NCBI GenBank assembly: GCA_018263335.1
Contig: JADFCY010000007.1
Span: 1-64,000, forward strand
From: Methanolinea sp.
GTDB taxonomy: Archaea; Halobacteriota; Methanomicrobia; Methanomicrobiales; Methanospirillaceae
Length of the DNA stretch: 64,000 nucleotides
Reading direction: 5' to 3'
How positions within the stretch are numbered: position 1 is the first letter of the stretch; every line of letters starts with the position of its first letter. Below, in pieces: positions 46,552 through 54,715 of the stretch. Under the pieces are notes generated by a model. That model saw nothing but the letters and a program-made list of their open reading frames with translations, was not told where the DNA came from and did no database searches. The position numbers were made by a program, and so were the translations under genes.

Positions 46552-47742
46552 TCAGACCATGAACCTGAACACCAGCCACGCGATGGTGAGCATGATTGCC
46601 GAGTATTTCAGCCCGGCGACCACCCGCCCCTCCCCCATCTGCCCGGCGACCAGCCCGGAGAATATCCCCTGGATCATGGCGGCATGGGAAAAGAGCCTCG
46701 TGTAGAAGAAGAGGTCAACGTTCCCGATGAATGATGCCGCGCCCGCACCTGCGGCGGATGCCGCTGAACCCGCGGTTGCCATTGTCGAGAGGAAGGTGCT
46801 CACCAGGATCAGTATCACGAAGACAAAGACCAGGAACGAGATCAGGACGATGATCACGTAGATCAGCATGTTGTTCTTCCGCTCTGACCTGAGGGCCAGC
46901 ACCTCGTAGGTGTCACGGGCTGCCGCGCGGAGCACCTCGCTCACGTCACCGCCCGCCTTGCTCGCCTTGGCGATGAGGTCGATGCTCCGGTCTGACAGGG
47001 GAGTTCCCAGGCGGGTGCGGAACCGCTGGATCGACTCGATGAATGTAGTATTCCACGACATCTCGTTGTCAAGGCGCCTGATGAACGGGGTGAGGGTGCT
47101 GTACTCGCCCTGGGCAACGAGGTGGATGGCGTTCGGGAGTGTCATTCCGCTATCGTTCATTCCCGCGAGGTCGCGGAAGAAATTCGGGAGGGCCTCCTCG
47201 AGGTTCTTCATACGCCTGCTCTCCCGGAAGTCCATGATTGCAACGGGTACGATCGCAACGAGGATGGAGATGATGACGATATCGTCGACGAGGGTGGTGG
47301 TGAAGAGCACGCTCATCCCGTAGTCCCTGATGACGATGGCTGTTCCTATCAGGAAAAAGATGACTGCCAGCGGAAGGGTCAGGATGAGGATATTGAGCGG
47401 TTTCTCAAGGAGTACTTTGACAGGGTGCTTGAGCACCCTTCGCCAGCCCGAACGCTGGCTTCGGTGCCGCTCCAGCTTTTTGCTTATCTCGACCTGCTCC
47501 CGGGCAAACTTTCCGATCTCTCCCGGACTGAGATCCACGGAGTATGGCTTCTCTCCCTTTAGTACTCCCCATAATCCTGGTCTCTTCGGGGGAGTGCCTC
47601 CCACTGGAAGGGACGTTTTGGGGGGGGAGGAGGTGGATCCCGCCCGTGCGACTGGAGGCGATTCAGTCTTCTTTTCACTTTCAATGCCTTTGCCCTGGTC
47701 CTTTTTTGGCAGCATCCCCTTGAAAGAGTCCCTGATGCCCAT
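46552..47742 (-). CDS. T2SF-type membrane platform protein (TadC/ArlJ-like), second
   Basis: This 396-residue protein is a type II secretion F-domain membrane protein of a type IV filament machine. The first 110 residues are cytosolic, rich in Pro, Ser and Lys, and end in a basic helix (KLERHRSQRSGWRRVLKHP). Membrane segments appear near 118-138, 150-170, 290-325 and 370-396. The T2SF core (about 180-290) has ALPNFFRDLAGMNDSGMTLPNAI and ASKAGGDVSEVLRAAARDTYE. It follows the other T2SF gene after one base and ends the operon. Such proteins anchor the assembly ATPase. Confidence 0.87.
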   Translation of the reverse strand: MGIRDSFKGMLPKKDQGKGIESEKKTESPPVARAGSTSSPPKTSLPVGGTPPKRPGLWGVLKGEKPYSVDLSPGEIGKFAREQVEISKKLERHRSQRSGWRRVLKHPVKVLLEKPLNILILTLPLAVIFFLIGTAIVIRDYGMSVLFTTTLVDDIVIISILVAIVPVAIMDFRESRRMKNLEEALPNFFRDLAGMNDSGMTLPNAIHLVAQGEYSTLTPFIRRLDNEMSWNTTFIESIQRFRTRLGTPLSDRSIDLIAKASKAGGDVSEVLRAAARDTYEVLALRSERKNNMLIYVIIVLISFLVFVFVILILVSTFLSTMATAGSAASAAGAGAASFIGNVDLFFYTRLFSHAAMIQGIFSGLVAGQMGEGRVVAGLKYSAIMLTIAWLVFRFMV

Positions 47743-47743
47743 C

Positions 47744-48667
47744 TCATCCCTCCGGCGTCATCGAGCTGATCAGGATCACGAACATGATGCTCCCGAAGGG
47801 GATCATCAGGTAGATGATCAGGTAGAGGAATATCGGCTGTGAAGACTGACTGAGTATGGCCATGATGGACTGGAGGATGATGAGAAAGAGGGGGCCGGCA
47901 ACCATCGCGGTCACATACGATTCCGAGATCAGCCCCAGGGTGTCAAGGAAGAGTTTCTGGCTCTGGCGGTTCTCAAGGGAGTACTGCTCTGCCTTGGTCC
48001 GGAAATACTCGGTCAGGCTGCTCCCGGCAGATATACACCCCATCGCCCCCTGGAGGAACTCCTTCATGCGCATGCTCGGGGTTGTTGCGGAGATGAGCCG
48101 GAGTGCATCGATCAGGTCCCGCCCGAAGAGATCGATCTCCATGGTGATGAAACGGGCCTCGACCGCGCTCTCCCCGTACATCGTGCTGCTCCCCAGTTGC
48201 CGGAAGATCTCTGCCGGGGGAATTCCCGCCGTCGACATGGCGGTGATATAATTGATCGCGTAGGGGAGCGTTGCGTCGATGTTCCTGGAGCGGTTTCCTG
48301 CCATCACGCTGGGATAGACGAGGAAGATGAGAAACGTGATGCCCCCGATCACGGCAAACGAGATGACTGCGGCGAGGATAGTCCCGATGATCAGGCTGTA
48401 CTCGTTGATGGTAAGCATGAACTCAGGGACTGCCCCCTGGTACTTGATCATCCCTGGGATGTTCAGGAGGTAGGTGACCAGCCCGAGAAGGATCGATGCC
48501 ACAATCGCTGCAATGACCGAACTCATGTATGCAGTCGAGAGATAGACCTCGAACGGGACCTTCATGCGTGCGGTGACAAGGTCGTTCCTGAGCGCGGAAT
48601 ACGAATCTCTCTTCTTCTCCGCGTACCTCCCCATCAGCCTGAAGGCGAGACGTTCATACCCGTTCAT
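47744..48667 (-). CDS. T2SF-type membrane platform protein (TadC/ArlJ-like), first
   Basis: This 307-residue protein has membrane segments near 48-70, 95-125, 255-275 and 282-303 around a cytosolic T2SF core containing LPYAINYITAMSTAGIPPAEIFRQLG and MKEFLQGAMGCISAGSSLTEYF. It overlaps the ATPase gene by 4 bases. Paired T2SF proteins with one ATPase are the archaeal type IV pilus/archaellum pattern. Which filament is built is unknown because no pilin gene is in view. Confidence 0.87.
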   Translation of the reverse strand: MNGYERLAFRLMGRYAEKKRDSYSALRNDLVTARMKVPFEVYLSTAYMSSVIAAIVASILLGLVTYLLNIPGMIKYQGAVPEFMLTINEYSLIIGTILAAVISFAVIGGITFLIFLVYPSVMAGNRSRNIDATLPYAINYITAMSTAGIPPAEIFRQLGSSTMYGESAVEARFITMEIDLFGRDLIDALRLISATTPSMRMKEFLQGAMGCISAGSSLTEYFRTKAEQYSLENRQSQKLFLDTLGLISESYVTAMVAGPLFLIILQSIMAILSQSSQPIFLYLIIYLMIPFGSIMFVILISSMTPEG

Positions 48668-50919
48668 GCTTCTCCATACAGCTCGGCCCTTATCTTCTCC
48701 ATGGTCCCTGCAGGGTCACGGTAATACTGTACAAGGATGTTTCCTACGTCCCTGAAATTGCGTATCTTCTTTATACGCATCCACTCCAGGACCTCCTGGC
48801 GCATCTTGAGCTCTTCTCTCATCCTCTCCTCGTCCCATCCCCTTGACTCCATGATCTCCTCGAGGACATAGGACTTCCCCGAGTAGGTGATCTCATCGGT
48901 TGCCGGGTGCCACCTGAAGACCTCGTTTGTGATCAGTTCGTTTGTCCGGGGATCGATATCGAGTATCTCGATGATCTGCTTGTTCCTCCTGATGCGCTGG
49001 CCTCCGATGCGGGCCTGGACCTGGACCGATACGAGGTCAAGCGCGGAGAGCATGTTCCTTGGGACATTCAGTGGCGGGTTCTCCAGGCGGTGGACGATGC
49101 TTGCCACGGAGTCGGCGTGGATAGTCGAGTAGGTCACGTGGCCCGTGCTCATCGCCTGGAAGAGGGTAAGGGCTTCCTTTCCTCGGACTTCTCCGACAAG
49201 GATATACTCCGGGCGCTGCCTCAGTGCAGCACGGAGGAGCTCGTACATGTCGATCTCCCCTTTTCCACTCGTATCAAACGAGGTCCGGGTGATGCTCGGG
49301 ATCCAGTTCGGGTGGGGGAGCTTGAGTTCACGCGTATCCTCGAGGGTGACGATCTTTGCCAGCGGAGGCATGAAGAGCGAGATCGCGTTGAGAGAGGTCG
49401 TCTTTCCTGAAGCGGTCCCTCCTGCGAATATACATGACTTCCCGCTCTCTACTGCCATCCAGAAGAACGCGATCGAGAGGGGAGAGAAGGTGCGCCACTC
49501 GATGAGATCCGTAGGGGTGATAGGCTCGTCCTTGAATTTCCTGATGGTGTAGGTGGAGCCATGTGCGGTCACTTCTGTCCCGAGCGTCATCTGGATACGG
49601 GACCCGTCGCTCATGGTGGCGTCGAGCATGGGTTCGGCGATAGAGATGTATTTCCCGGCCCTCTGGGCAAGCTTGGTCACGAACGAGTCGAGCTCGTCAG
49701 AGTTCTTGTAGATGAGGTTCGTCCGCATCGACTCGTAACGGTTGTGGTAGACAAAGAGGTTCGCATTCACGCCATCGCACGAGATGTCCTCGATGTAACG
49801 GTCGTGCATGAGCGGGTCTATCATCCCGTTTCCGAGGAATTCCTTATACATGGCATAGAGGATCTTCTCCCTCTGTACCGGAGTGAGCGAGATCCCGTAA
49901 TCGTGGATGATATCGTCGGTGACATCACGGAGCGTCTTCTTCGCAACCTCATCGAGCACGTTCTGGGTGTTGATATCGAGACGCTCGAATATCCTCTCCT
50001 TGATATCACGGAAGAGGTCGACCTCGGCAGGAGTCATTTTTGGCTCCAGGACCTCGTACAGGTATTCGTGGGTGGCATTGTCATACGTGATGCGGACATA
50101 TGCATAGGGCTCGTTTACCGGGTAGACTTCCGTCTGTTCCACGCCGGGCCTTGGACGGAATGTGAGGTCCACGAGAGGGCCGTGGGTCCTCGGATTGTAT
50201 TCAAGGGGGACTTTCCTGATGACGTTTATGGGGTTCAGCCTTGCAAGGAGTCCCCCTTTTCCTGATTCCTCCTCGACTTCGGCGGCGGCTTCGGACACCT
50301 TTTTGATGCCCGAATCCAGCAGGTCGGCCTTCTGGAGGTCTTTTCCTGCAACTGCACCTCCCTCTCTCTTGAATGAAAAGATGTTGCTGCGGTCCTGGAT
50401 CTTGATCTCGTCAATCTGGAACGTGGCGCCTTTTGGAAGGATCAGCCCTGACAGGTCGTTGATCTGGTCAACGGATATCACTGTCTCTTCGAGGACTGGT
50501 TTCTTCTCGCTCCACACGGTCTTTTTTGCAGGCTCAAAACGTGGAGGCCTGTGATCAGGGGCCGGCTCCAATTCCGCACCGTGTGGACTTTGGGGGGGAG
50601 TGCGAATGGGGGGAGCTTCTTTTCCGGCACCCGCATCCGGGATGGTCGCACTCACCGCATCCCCGGCGGGTTGCCCCTCGTCCGGTTGCCGGGCAGATAC
50701 TTCCTTCCTGCCTGTGTCTGGTTGGGGTCCTTTCTTGTTCTCTAGCGAAAGGCCGATTCTCTTCATGAACCCGTCGAGATCCTCGCCTTCCACAGGAGGG
50801 ATCGATGCCCCTTTCTCCTCTGGGGGGCGTTGCTTGCCAGTCTTTGCAGGGGAGCCATCTTCTTTCTTCTTTCCAAAGAGGTTCCTGATCGAGAGGCCCT
50901 TTTTGTCGTCTGAAGTCAT
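48664..50919 (-). CDS. Type IV filament assembly ATPase (TadA/GspE2/ArlI-like)
   Basis: This 751-residue ATPase powers pilus or archaellum-like assembly. Residues 1-180 are disordered and rich in Pro/Lys/Glu. The secretion ATPase follows: Walker A GGTASGKTTSLNA (about 498), Asp box VTLEDTRELKLP, Walker B ILVGEVRGKEALTLFQAMSTGH (about 575) and the His box STIHADS. The N-terminal pair domain (about 300-480) includes DGVNANLFVYHNRYESMRTN. It is much longer than ArlI because of the N-terminal tail. It lies 60 bases after a roadblock-domain gene and overlaps the first T2SF gene, so regulators and motor share an operon. Confidence 0.92.
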   Translation of the reverse strand: MTSDDKKGLSIRNLFGKKKEDGSPAKTGKQRPPEEKGASIPPVEGEDLDGFMKRIGLSLENKKGPQPDTGRKEVSARQPDEGQPAGDAVSATIPDAGAGKEAPPIRTPPQSPHGAELEPAPDHRPPRFEPAKKTVWSEKKPVLEETVISVDQINDLSGLILPKGATFQIDEIKIQDRSNIFSFKREGGAVAGKDLQKADLLDSGIKKVSEAAAEVEEESGKGGLLARLNPINVIRKVPLEYNPRTHGPLVDLTFRPRPGVEQTEVYPVNEPYAYVRITYDNATHEYLYEVLEPKMTPAEVDLFRDIKERIFERLDINTQNVLDEVAKKTLRDVTDDIIHDYGISLTPVQREKILYAMYKEFLGNGMIDPLMHDRYIEDISCDGVNANLFVYHNRYESMRTNLIYKNSDELDSFVTKLAQRAGKYISIAEPMLDATMSDGSRIQMTLGTEVTAHGSTYTIRKFKDEPITPTDLIEWRTFSPLSIAFFWMAVESGKSCIFAGGTASGKTTSLNAISLFMPPLAKIVTLEDTRELKLPHPNWIPSITRTSFDTSGKGEIDMYELLRAALRQRPEYILVGEVRGKEALTLFQAMSTGHVTYSTIHADSVASIVHRLENPPLNVPRNMLSALDLVSVQVQARIGGQRIRRNKQIIEILDIDPRTNELITNEVFRWHPATDEITYSGKSYVLEEIMESRGWDEERMREELKMRQEVLEWMRIKKIRNFRDVGNILVQYYRDPAGTMEKIRAELYGEA

Positions 50920-50979
50920 CGCTCTATACCCCCATTCGTGAGTTCGTCCCTTCCGTGAATCTGCCGCACTGGCATTCCC

Positions 50980-51678
50980 CTACCCCTTCTCATTCATCTC
51001 TCTTTGAATACTTCTCATGGCCAGCCTTATAAGGCCGAGGTTCGCATCAGGGTCGGTCAGGAGGCAGAGCGAGAGGTCCCCGTAGGGTGCGATGATGCAT
51101 TTTTTCTGGTCACTCTCAAGAGTTATCTGGTCAAGTGCCCCCATCCGGAGATTCTCTGCCACCTTCCTGCCGGCCCGTAGAATGTCCTCTGCCATTGCCG
51201 CCACCTGTTCAAAATCGCCGTCACCGGCTGACTGGACTGGGAAGCCTTCGAAGAAGACGGAGACTGCACGTACTCCGGGTTGCCCGGACAACCGCTTCAG
51301 GAGTGTGTCATCGGTTCCGGACGCCGCAGGCTCCCTCGCACTCCTGTCCTCTCCGTTGAGGAACAGTCCCTCCCCACGGCAGATCTCAATCGCATCCCTG
51401 AGTTCGTCATGAGAATAGCGATACTGGGCATACCGCACAGGAAGATCTATCTCCCGCGAGCGATTGAGCAGGTATGTGATCGCATCCCTCCCCCTGTGAT
51501 CGCCTTCCCTGTCCCCGTAACAGGCTGCAGTGACCTGGCCATTCACCACGACCAGGAACCCCTTGCCCTCGTCCGTGCGCACCTCAACCTTTCCGGTGAA
51601 AGGACGAGCCCCGTCCGGGTGGTCCTCCCTGAGGGGATCCGCCGAAACACCTGCATACGTGCCTTCGGGGAGACTCAT
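50980..51678 (-). CDS. Two-domain protein: PATAN/DUF4388-like N-terminus and roadblock/LC7-like C-terminus
   Basis: This 232-residue soluble protein has an N-terminal domain (about 1-100) starting LPEGTYAG, then FTGKVEVRTDEGKGFLVVVNGQVTAACYG, a pattern like PATAN/DUF4388 (a glycine-led small domain with an effector-like beta core). The C-terminal half (about 120-230) has PGVRAVSVFFEGFPVQSAGDGDFEQVAAMAEDILRAG and ends in a helix, matching roadblock/LC7. It lies 3 bases after a pure roadblock gene and 60 bases before the pilus-type ATPase. A similar N-terminus occurs in the plus-strand gene at 52197. Domain names are by eye. Confidence 0.72.
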   Translation of the reverse strand: MSLPEGTYAGVSADPLREDHPDGARPFTGKVEVRTDEGKGFLVVVNGQVTAACYGDREGDHRGRDAITYLLNRSREIDLPVRYAQYRYSHDELRDAIEICRGEGLFLNGEDRSAREPAASGTDDTLLKRLSGQPGVRAVSVFFEGFPVQSAGDGDFEQVAAMAEDILRAGRKVAENLRMGALDQITLESDQKKCIIAPYGDLSLCLLTDPDANLGLIRLAMRSIQREMNEKG

Positions 51679-51681
51679 GCA

Positions 51682-52029
51682 CTATAATGCTGCAACAAGG
51701 CGTTCTTTGTTTTTCTTCAATTCGTAGCGGATGCGACCTATATTTGCCTCGTTTCCGGCTACCACCGCGATAAGCTCGTCACCGGAGAGGGGAGACATGA
51801 TGATGGGTCCGTGGTCAAGCTCGACAAGCATCTGGTGCAGCTCTCCCTTGCCAAGCTCCTTTCCCATCGCTTCTGAAGTCCCCATGCCGGTCGATGCCAT
51901 TGCTCCAAGGGCATCGATATCCATCTTTCCCGAGACAGCACTCTCGATCACAAACCCGTCACGCCCCACCACGACTGCCGCAGTGACCCCATCTATCTTC
52001 AAAAACTCTCCAAGAATTTGCTTGAGCAT
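51682..52029 (-). CDS. Roadblock/LC7 (MglB-like) protein
   Basis: This 115-residue single-domain protein is a roadblock: KIDGVTAAVVVGRDGFVIES (about 12-31), the central helix with ALGAMASTGMGTSEAMGKELG, the strands ELDHGPIIMSPLSGDELIAVVAGNEAN and a last helix (IGRIRYELKKNKERLVAAL). Bacterial MglB of this fold is a GTPase-activating protein that sets pole identity and pilus position. Here it heads the operon of the pilus-type ATPase. No MglA-type GTPase is next to it. Confidence 0.9.
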   Translation of the reverse strand: MLKQILGEFLKIDGVTAAVVVGRDGFVIESAVSGKMDIDALGAMASTGMGTSEAMGKELGKGELHQMLVELDHGPIIMSPLSGDELIAVVAGNEANIGRIRYELKKNKERLVAAL

Positions 52030-52035
52030 TCATGC

Positions 52036-52072
52036 CACCTACTTATATAAAGCATCTGTGTGGATATATAAA
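52036..52072 (-). promoter_or_regulatory. Promoter of the roadblock/ATPase operon
   Basis: The minus strand shows TTTTTATATATCC (52061-52073), giving a start near 52042 and a short leader with AGGTGG before the ATG at 52029. A second TATA-like TTTATATAAG (52042-52051) overlaps that leader. Confidence 0.5.
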
Positions 52073-52196
52073 AATAAAAATGTTTGCTATACCGGCTGTA
52101 CAGGCGGCCGGAAGATTTTTGCAGTTTTATTCTTCCCCATTTTTACCAATCCCTGCACCAATAACCTTATGAATGGACGAGTAATGATCTGTACTG

Positions 52197-52874
52197 ATGC
52201 AACTTCCCCGTGGTACCTTCCATTCCATGAAAAAAGGGCTGGAACTGGGCACTATACTGGAAGATCTCAAGAAAGAACATTTTTCGGGAACCTGTTCCCT
52301 TGTCTGCGGCAACGAGTCCTTCGGTCTTGTCTATCAGGACGGACTGATCATGCTTGCAAGCGGTGAGTCTGCCTGCGGGGATGCAGCGATGGAATTCATC
52401 GAAACGCAGAGGGATCTGATTGCGGATGCATTGCTTTCAACCCTTACGCCTGCCCAGCTGAAACTCACGCTCGAGTTCAACGCAGAATGCAGGGTGCAGC
52501 GAAGGAGTCCATCTGCTAAAATAACCCCTCCCCCCTCCCCTGGAGGCCAGGTGAGTCACCGGGCCAGAGAGCCCCCTCTTACTCCCCCCAAACCGGAGAA
52601 TATTCAGGATAACGTGAAAAAAACTCCTGAAATTCGCGTTTCCCCACCGGAGACACCTGCAGCCCCGACACCCCCTGCACCTGCGAAGAAACATGACGCA
52701 AGATCCCTTGACATATTCGCACCCGATGGTGACGAGTCCACGATGGTGGACAGGGACCTGCAGGCCCTGGATGCCATGGACCTTGACACCATGAGCCAGA
52801 AAATCCGCATGAATTGCAAGCAGATGATAGAGAAACTCCACCTTGAACACCTCATCGATGACCAGGGGAGCTGA
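52197..52874 (+). CDS. PATAN/DUF4388-like protein with proline-rich linker
   Basis: This 225-residue protein has a N-terminal domain (about 1-95) like that of the minus-strand gene at 50980: LPRGTFHSMKKGLELGTILEDL, then FSGTCSLVCGNESFGLVYQDGLIMLASGESACG. A long Pro/Ser/Thr-rich linker follows (about 100-165), then a conserved-looking C-terminal helix region (DRDLQALDAMDLDTMSQKIRMNCKQMIEKLHLEHL). A TATA-like AATAACCTTATG lies about 30 bases before the ATG. It starts the plus-strand set that includes the roadblock-TM and MinD genes. Function unknown. Confidence 0.7.
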   Translation: MQLPRGTFHSMKKGLELGTILEDLKKEHFSGTCSLVCGNESFGLVYQDGLIMLASGESACGDAAMEFIETQRDLIADALLSTLTPAQLKLTLEFNAECRVQRRSPSAKITPPPSPGGQVSHRAREPPLTPPKPENIQDNVKKTPEIRVSPPETPAAPTPPAPAKKHDARSLDIFAPDGDESTMVDRDLQALDAMDLDTMSQKIRMNCKQMIEKLHLEHLIDDQGS

Positions 52875-52886
52875 AGGGAGAGAGGC

Positions 52887-53462
52887 ATGGATTCCGTCAG
52901 TATTGATACCTTTCTCCTCCTCGTGCTGCTCATCCTCGTAGGGATAGTCCTGTTCCTCTCGCTCGTGATTGCGCTCTACGTCATCAGGCTGTCCCGGGAT
53001 ATCGCCGGGAGGCAACTCCTGGAAGTGGAGCGTGGCAGGCCGACCCCGGAAAAAACCAGGGTGAAGGAGGAGATTCCCGGGGAGGCCGCACCTGTTGTGG
53101 TCCCTGGCCCCCCGGAGCCAGTACAGGAGATCGCATTTGATCCGTCGAGGGATGCGCCGGACATCCCGACAGGAATGAAGAACCTCTGCGGAAGGTATGG
53201 CCTTTCCTCCCTGACGGTCTCTTCGGCCGATGGACTGGTAATTGCATCTTCAGGTCATCCAGATGCCGTCACCGATGCCGCACAGTACAGCTATTCCTTC
53301 ATGACAGGAACACCCGTCAAGGAGAGCGGGGTCCAGGTATTCCCAGTCGATTTCGGCGGTACACCCCTGGTGGGAATCCTCCGAAGCACCGGGAATGCCC
53401 CAGGTGCCTCGCTTGATGCCCTCCAGAAAGATTTGGTGAAATTGCTCGAGCGATGGATTTGA
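52887..53462 (+). CDS. Membrane-anchored roadblock/LC7-like protein
   Basis: This 191-residue protein has one N-terminal membrane helix (about 7-33, TFLLLVLLILVGIVLFLSLVIALYV), a Pro/Glu-rich linker (about 45-90) and a C-terminal domain resembling roadblock/LC7 (LCGRYGLSSLTVSSADGLVIASSG, about 98-121; then FPVDFGGTPLVGILRSTGN and a final helix). The domain would face the cytoplasm. It lies 12 bases after the PATAN-like gene. It may dock the soluble roadblock proteins at the membrane; that is inference. Confidence 0.72.
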   Translation: MDSVSIDTFLLLVLLILVGIVLFLSLVIALYVIRLSRDIAGRQLLEVERGRPTPEKTRVKEEIPGEAAPVVVPGPPEPVQEIAFDPSRDAPDIPTGMKNLCGRYGLSSLTVSSADGLVIASSGHPDAVTDAAQYSYSFMTGTPVKESGVQVFPVDFGGTPLVGILRSTGNAPGASLDALQKDLVKLLERWI

Positions 53463-53493
53463 GAGAAGCCCTCATTCGGTGCGGCTCATTAAC

Positions 53494-53504
53494 CTTATAT
53501 AAAC
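53494..53504 (+). promoter_or_regulatory. Promoter of minD-like gene
   Basis: CTTATATAAAC is a good TATA box. The predicted start is near 53527, and GGAGGG lies four bases before the ATG at 53537. Confidence 0.5.
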
Positions 53505-53536
53505 ACACGGTGACATTTTACTTAATGGAGGGTTGA

Positions 53537-54322
53537 ATGGTCCGAGTCTTTACGATTGCGTCAGGGAAGGGGGGGACGGGAAAAACCACGGTAACTGTCA
53601 ATCTTGGGACAAGCCTCGCCCAATTTGGGAAAAATACCATCATCATGGATGCCGATATCGGTATGGCAAACATGGGTCTCGCCCTTGGACTCGAGGATGT
53701 CCCGGTCACGCTCCACGAAGTCCTCGCGGGGAAAGCCAACGTCCATGATGCCATGTATGACGGGCCCGGAGGTATGAAAGTGGTCCCAAGCGGCATCTCC
53801 CTCCAGGGCTTTCAGCAGGCCAATCCCGAGCGGCTCAAGGATGTCCTGAAAGAACTTGTCGAGGTCTGTGATTTCCTCCTCATTGATGCCCCCGCAGGAA
53901 TCAGCCGCGACGGCGTAATCCCCCTTGCAATTGCTGACGATGTAATTCTCGTCGTCAACCCCGAGCTCTCCTCTATCGTCGACGCCCTCAAGACGAAGAT
54001 CCTCACCGAGGTGGTGGGGGGACACGTGCTCGGAGTTATCATCAACCGTGCAGGTATCGAGAAGACCGAGGTCGTCAAGCAGAAGATGGAGAAAGTTCTC
54101 GGCGTGAAGGTGATAGGGACCATCCCTGAAGACCCAAACGTCCGGAAGGCCGCCTCGTTCAAGACCCCGGTCGTGATTAAATACCCCCTCTCCCCCTCAT
54201 CGGTTGCGATCAAGAACTTGGCCGCTGAACTTGCAGGGATCCCCATCGAGCACCGCGGTATGGAGAGCCAGGAACGTTTCATCGAGCGATTCGCAAAAGT
54301 GCTCTTCAGGGGGAGAAAATGA
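53537..54322 (+). CDS. minD: MinD/ParA-family positioning ATPase
   Basis: This 261-residue ATPase has the deviant Walker A ASGKGGTGKTTVTVNL (about 8-23) with the signature Lys, MDADIGMANMGLALGL (switch I) and LLIDAPAGISRDGV (Walker B/switch II). The last residues SQERFIERFAKVLFRGRK form an amphipathic helix like the membrane-targeting sequence of MinD. Euryarchaea without MinCE use MinD homologues to place archaella, chemosensory arrays and pili. Its neighbours here are roadblock proteins and a pilus-type machine. It overlaps the next gene by 4 bases. Confidence 0.9.
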   Translation: MVRVFTIASGKGGTGKTTVTVNLGTSLAQFGKNTIIMDADIGMANMGLALGLEDVPVTLHEVLAGKANVHDAMYDGPGGMKVVPSGISLQGFQQANPERLKDVLKELVEVCDFLLIDAPAGISRDGVIPLAIADDVILVVNPELSSIVDALKTKILTEVVGGHVLGVIINRAGIEKTEVVKQKMEKVLGVKVIGTIPEDPNVRKAASFKTPVVIKYPLSPSSVAIKNLAAELAGIPIEHRGMESQERFIERFAKVLFRGRK

Positions 54323-54516
54323 CCCCTGAGATGATCCTTTTGATCATCAGCAGCGTGGTGATCCTCTTCCTGCTGATCCTTGTGATATTCATGTATATCA
54401 GGATAAAACAGCTCATCCGTGACTTCGAGCTGCTGGAGTCGCAGATAATGGTCACAGACTCAGAATTCGATGCGCTGATGCAGAACGTGGATGAGATAGG
54501 ACACCTGAAAATTTAA
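54319..54516 (+). CDS. 65-residue single-pass membrane protein coupled to MinD
   Basis: This protein starts in the ATGA of the minD stop. A membrane helix (about 5-28, ILLIISSVVILFLLILVIFMYI) is followed by a basic turn (RIKQLIRD) and an acidic helix (FELLESQIMVTDSEFDALMQNV). It lacks a prepilin cleavage motif. Translational coupling suggests a MinD partner or membrane receptor. No family is recognised. Confidence 0.75.
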   Translation: MTPEMILLIISSVVILFLLILVIFMYIRIKQLIRDFELLESQIMVTDSEFDALMQNVDEIGHLKI

Positions 54517-54518
54517 CA

Positions 54519-54538
54519 GGGAACGTTCCCGAATTTTT
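54519..54538 (+). terminator. Palindrome plus T-run after the minD-type operon
   Basis: GGGAACGTTCCC (54519-54530) is a perfect 12-base palindrome, followed at once by GAATTTTTT. It starts two bases after the stop codon of the small membrane protein. The T-run is typical of archaeal termination, while the palindrome could also be a protein site. Confidence 0.5.
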
Positions 54539-54715
54539 TCCATTTTGGGGAACCCGGGGCGACGGCAATCGTAAAAAGAATATTTTCCCCCCCGTATTCC
54601 CTCTTTCTCCACCCCCCGGGCCCTGGGCCAGAGAAAATCTCTGTATCCATGGCATCCCGGTCACCGGCCGGACACCGGGTCAGCCGACATGGCGGTAGCA
54701 CCAAGGCGGGACTGT

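Noticed and set aside
54319-54516. 65-residue membrane protein as the missing pilin of the type IV locus
   Set aside because: It lacks the basic residue-glycine cleavage motif before the hydrophobic helix and has an acidic tail unlike pilins.
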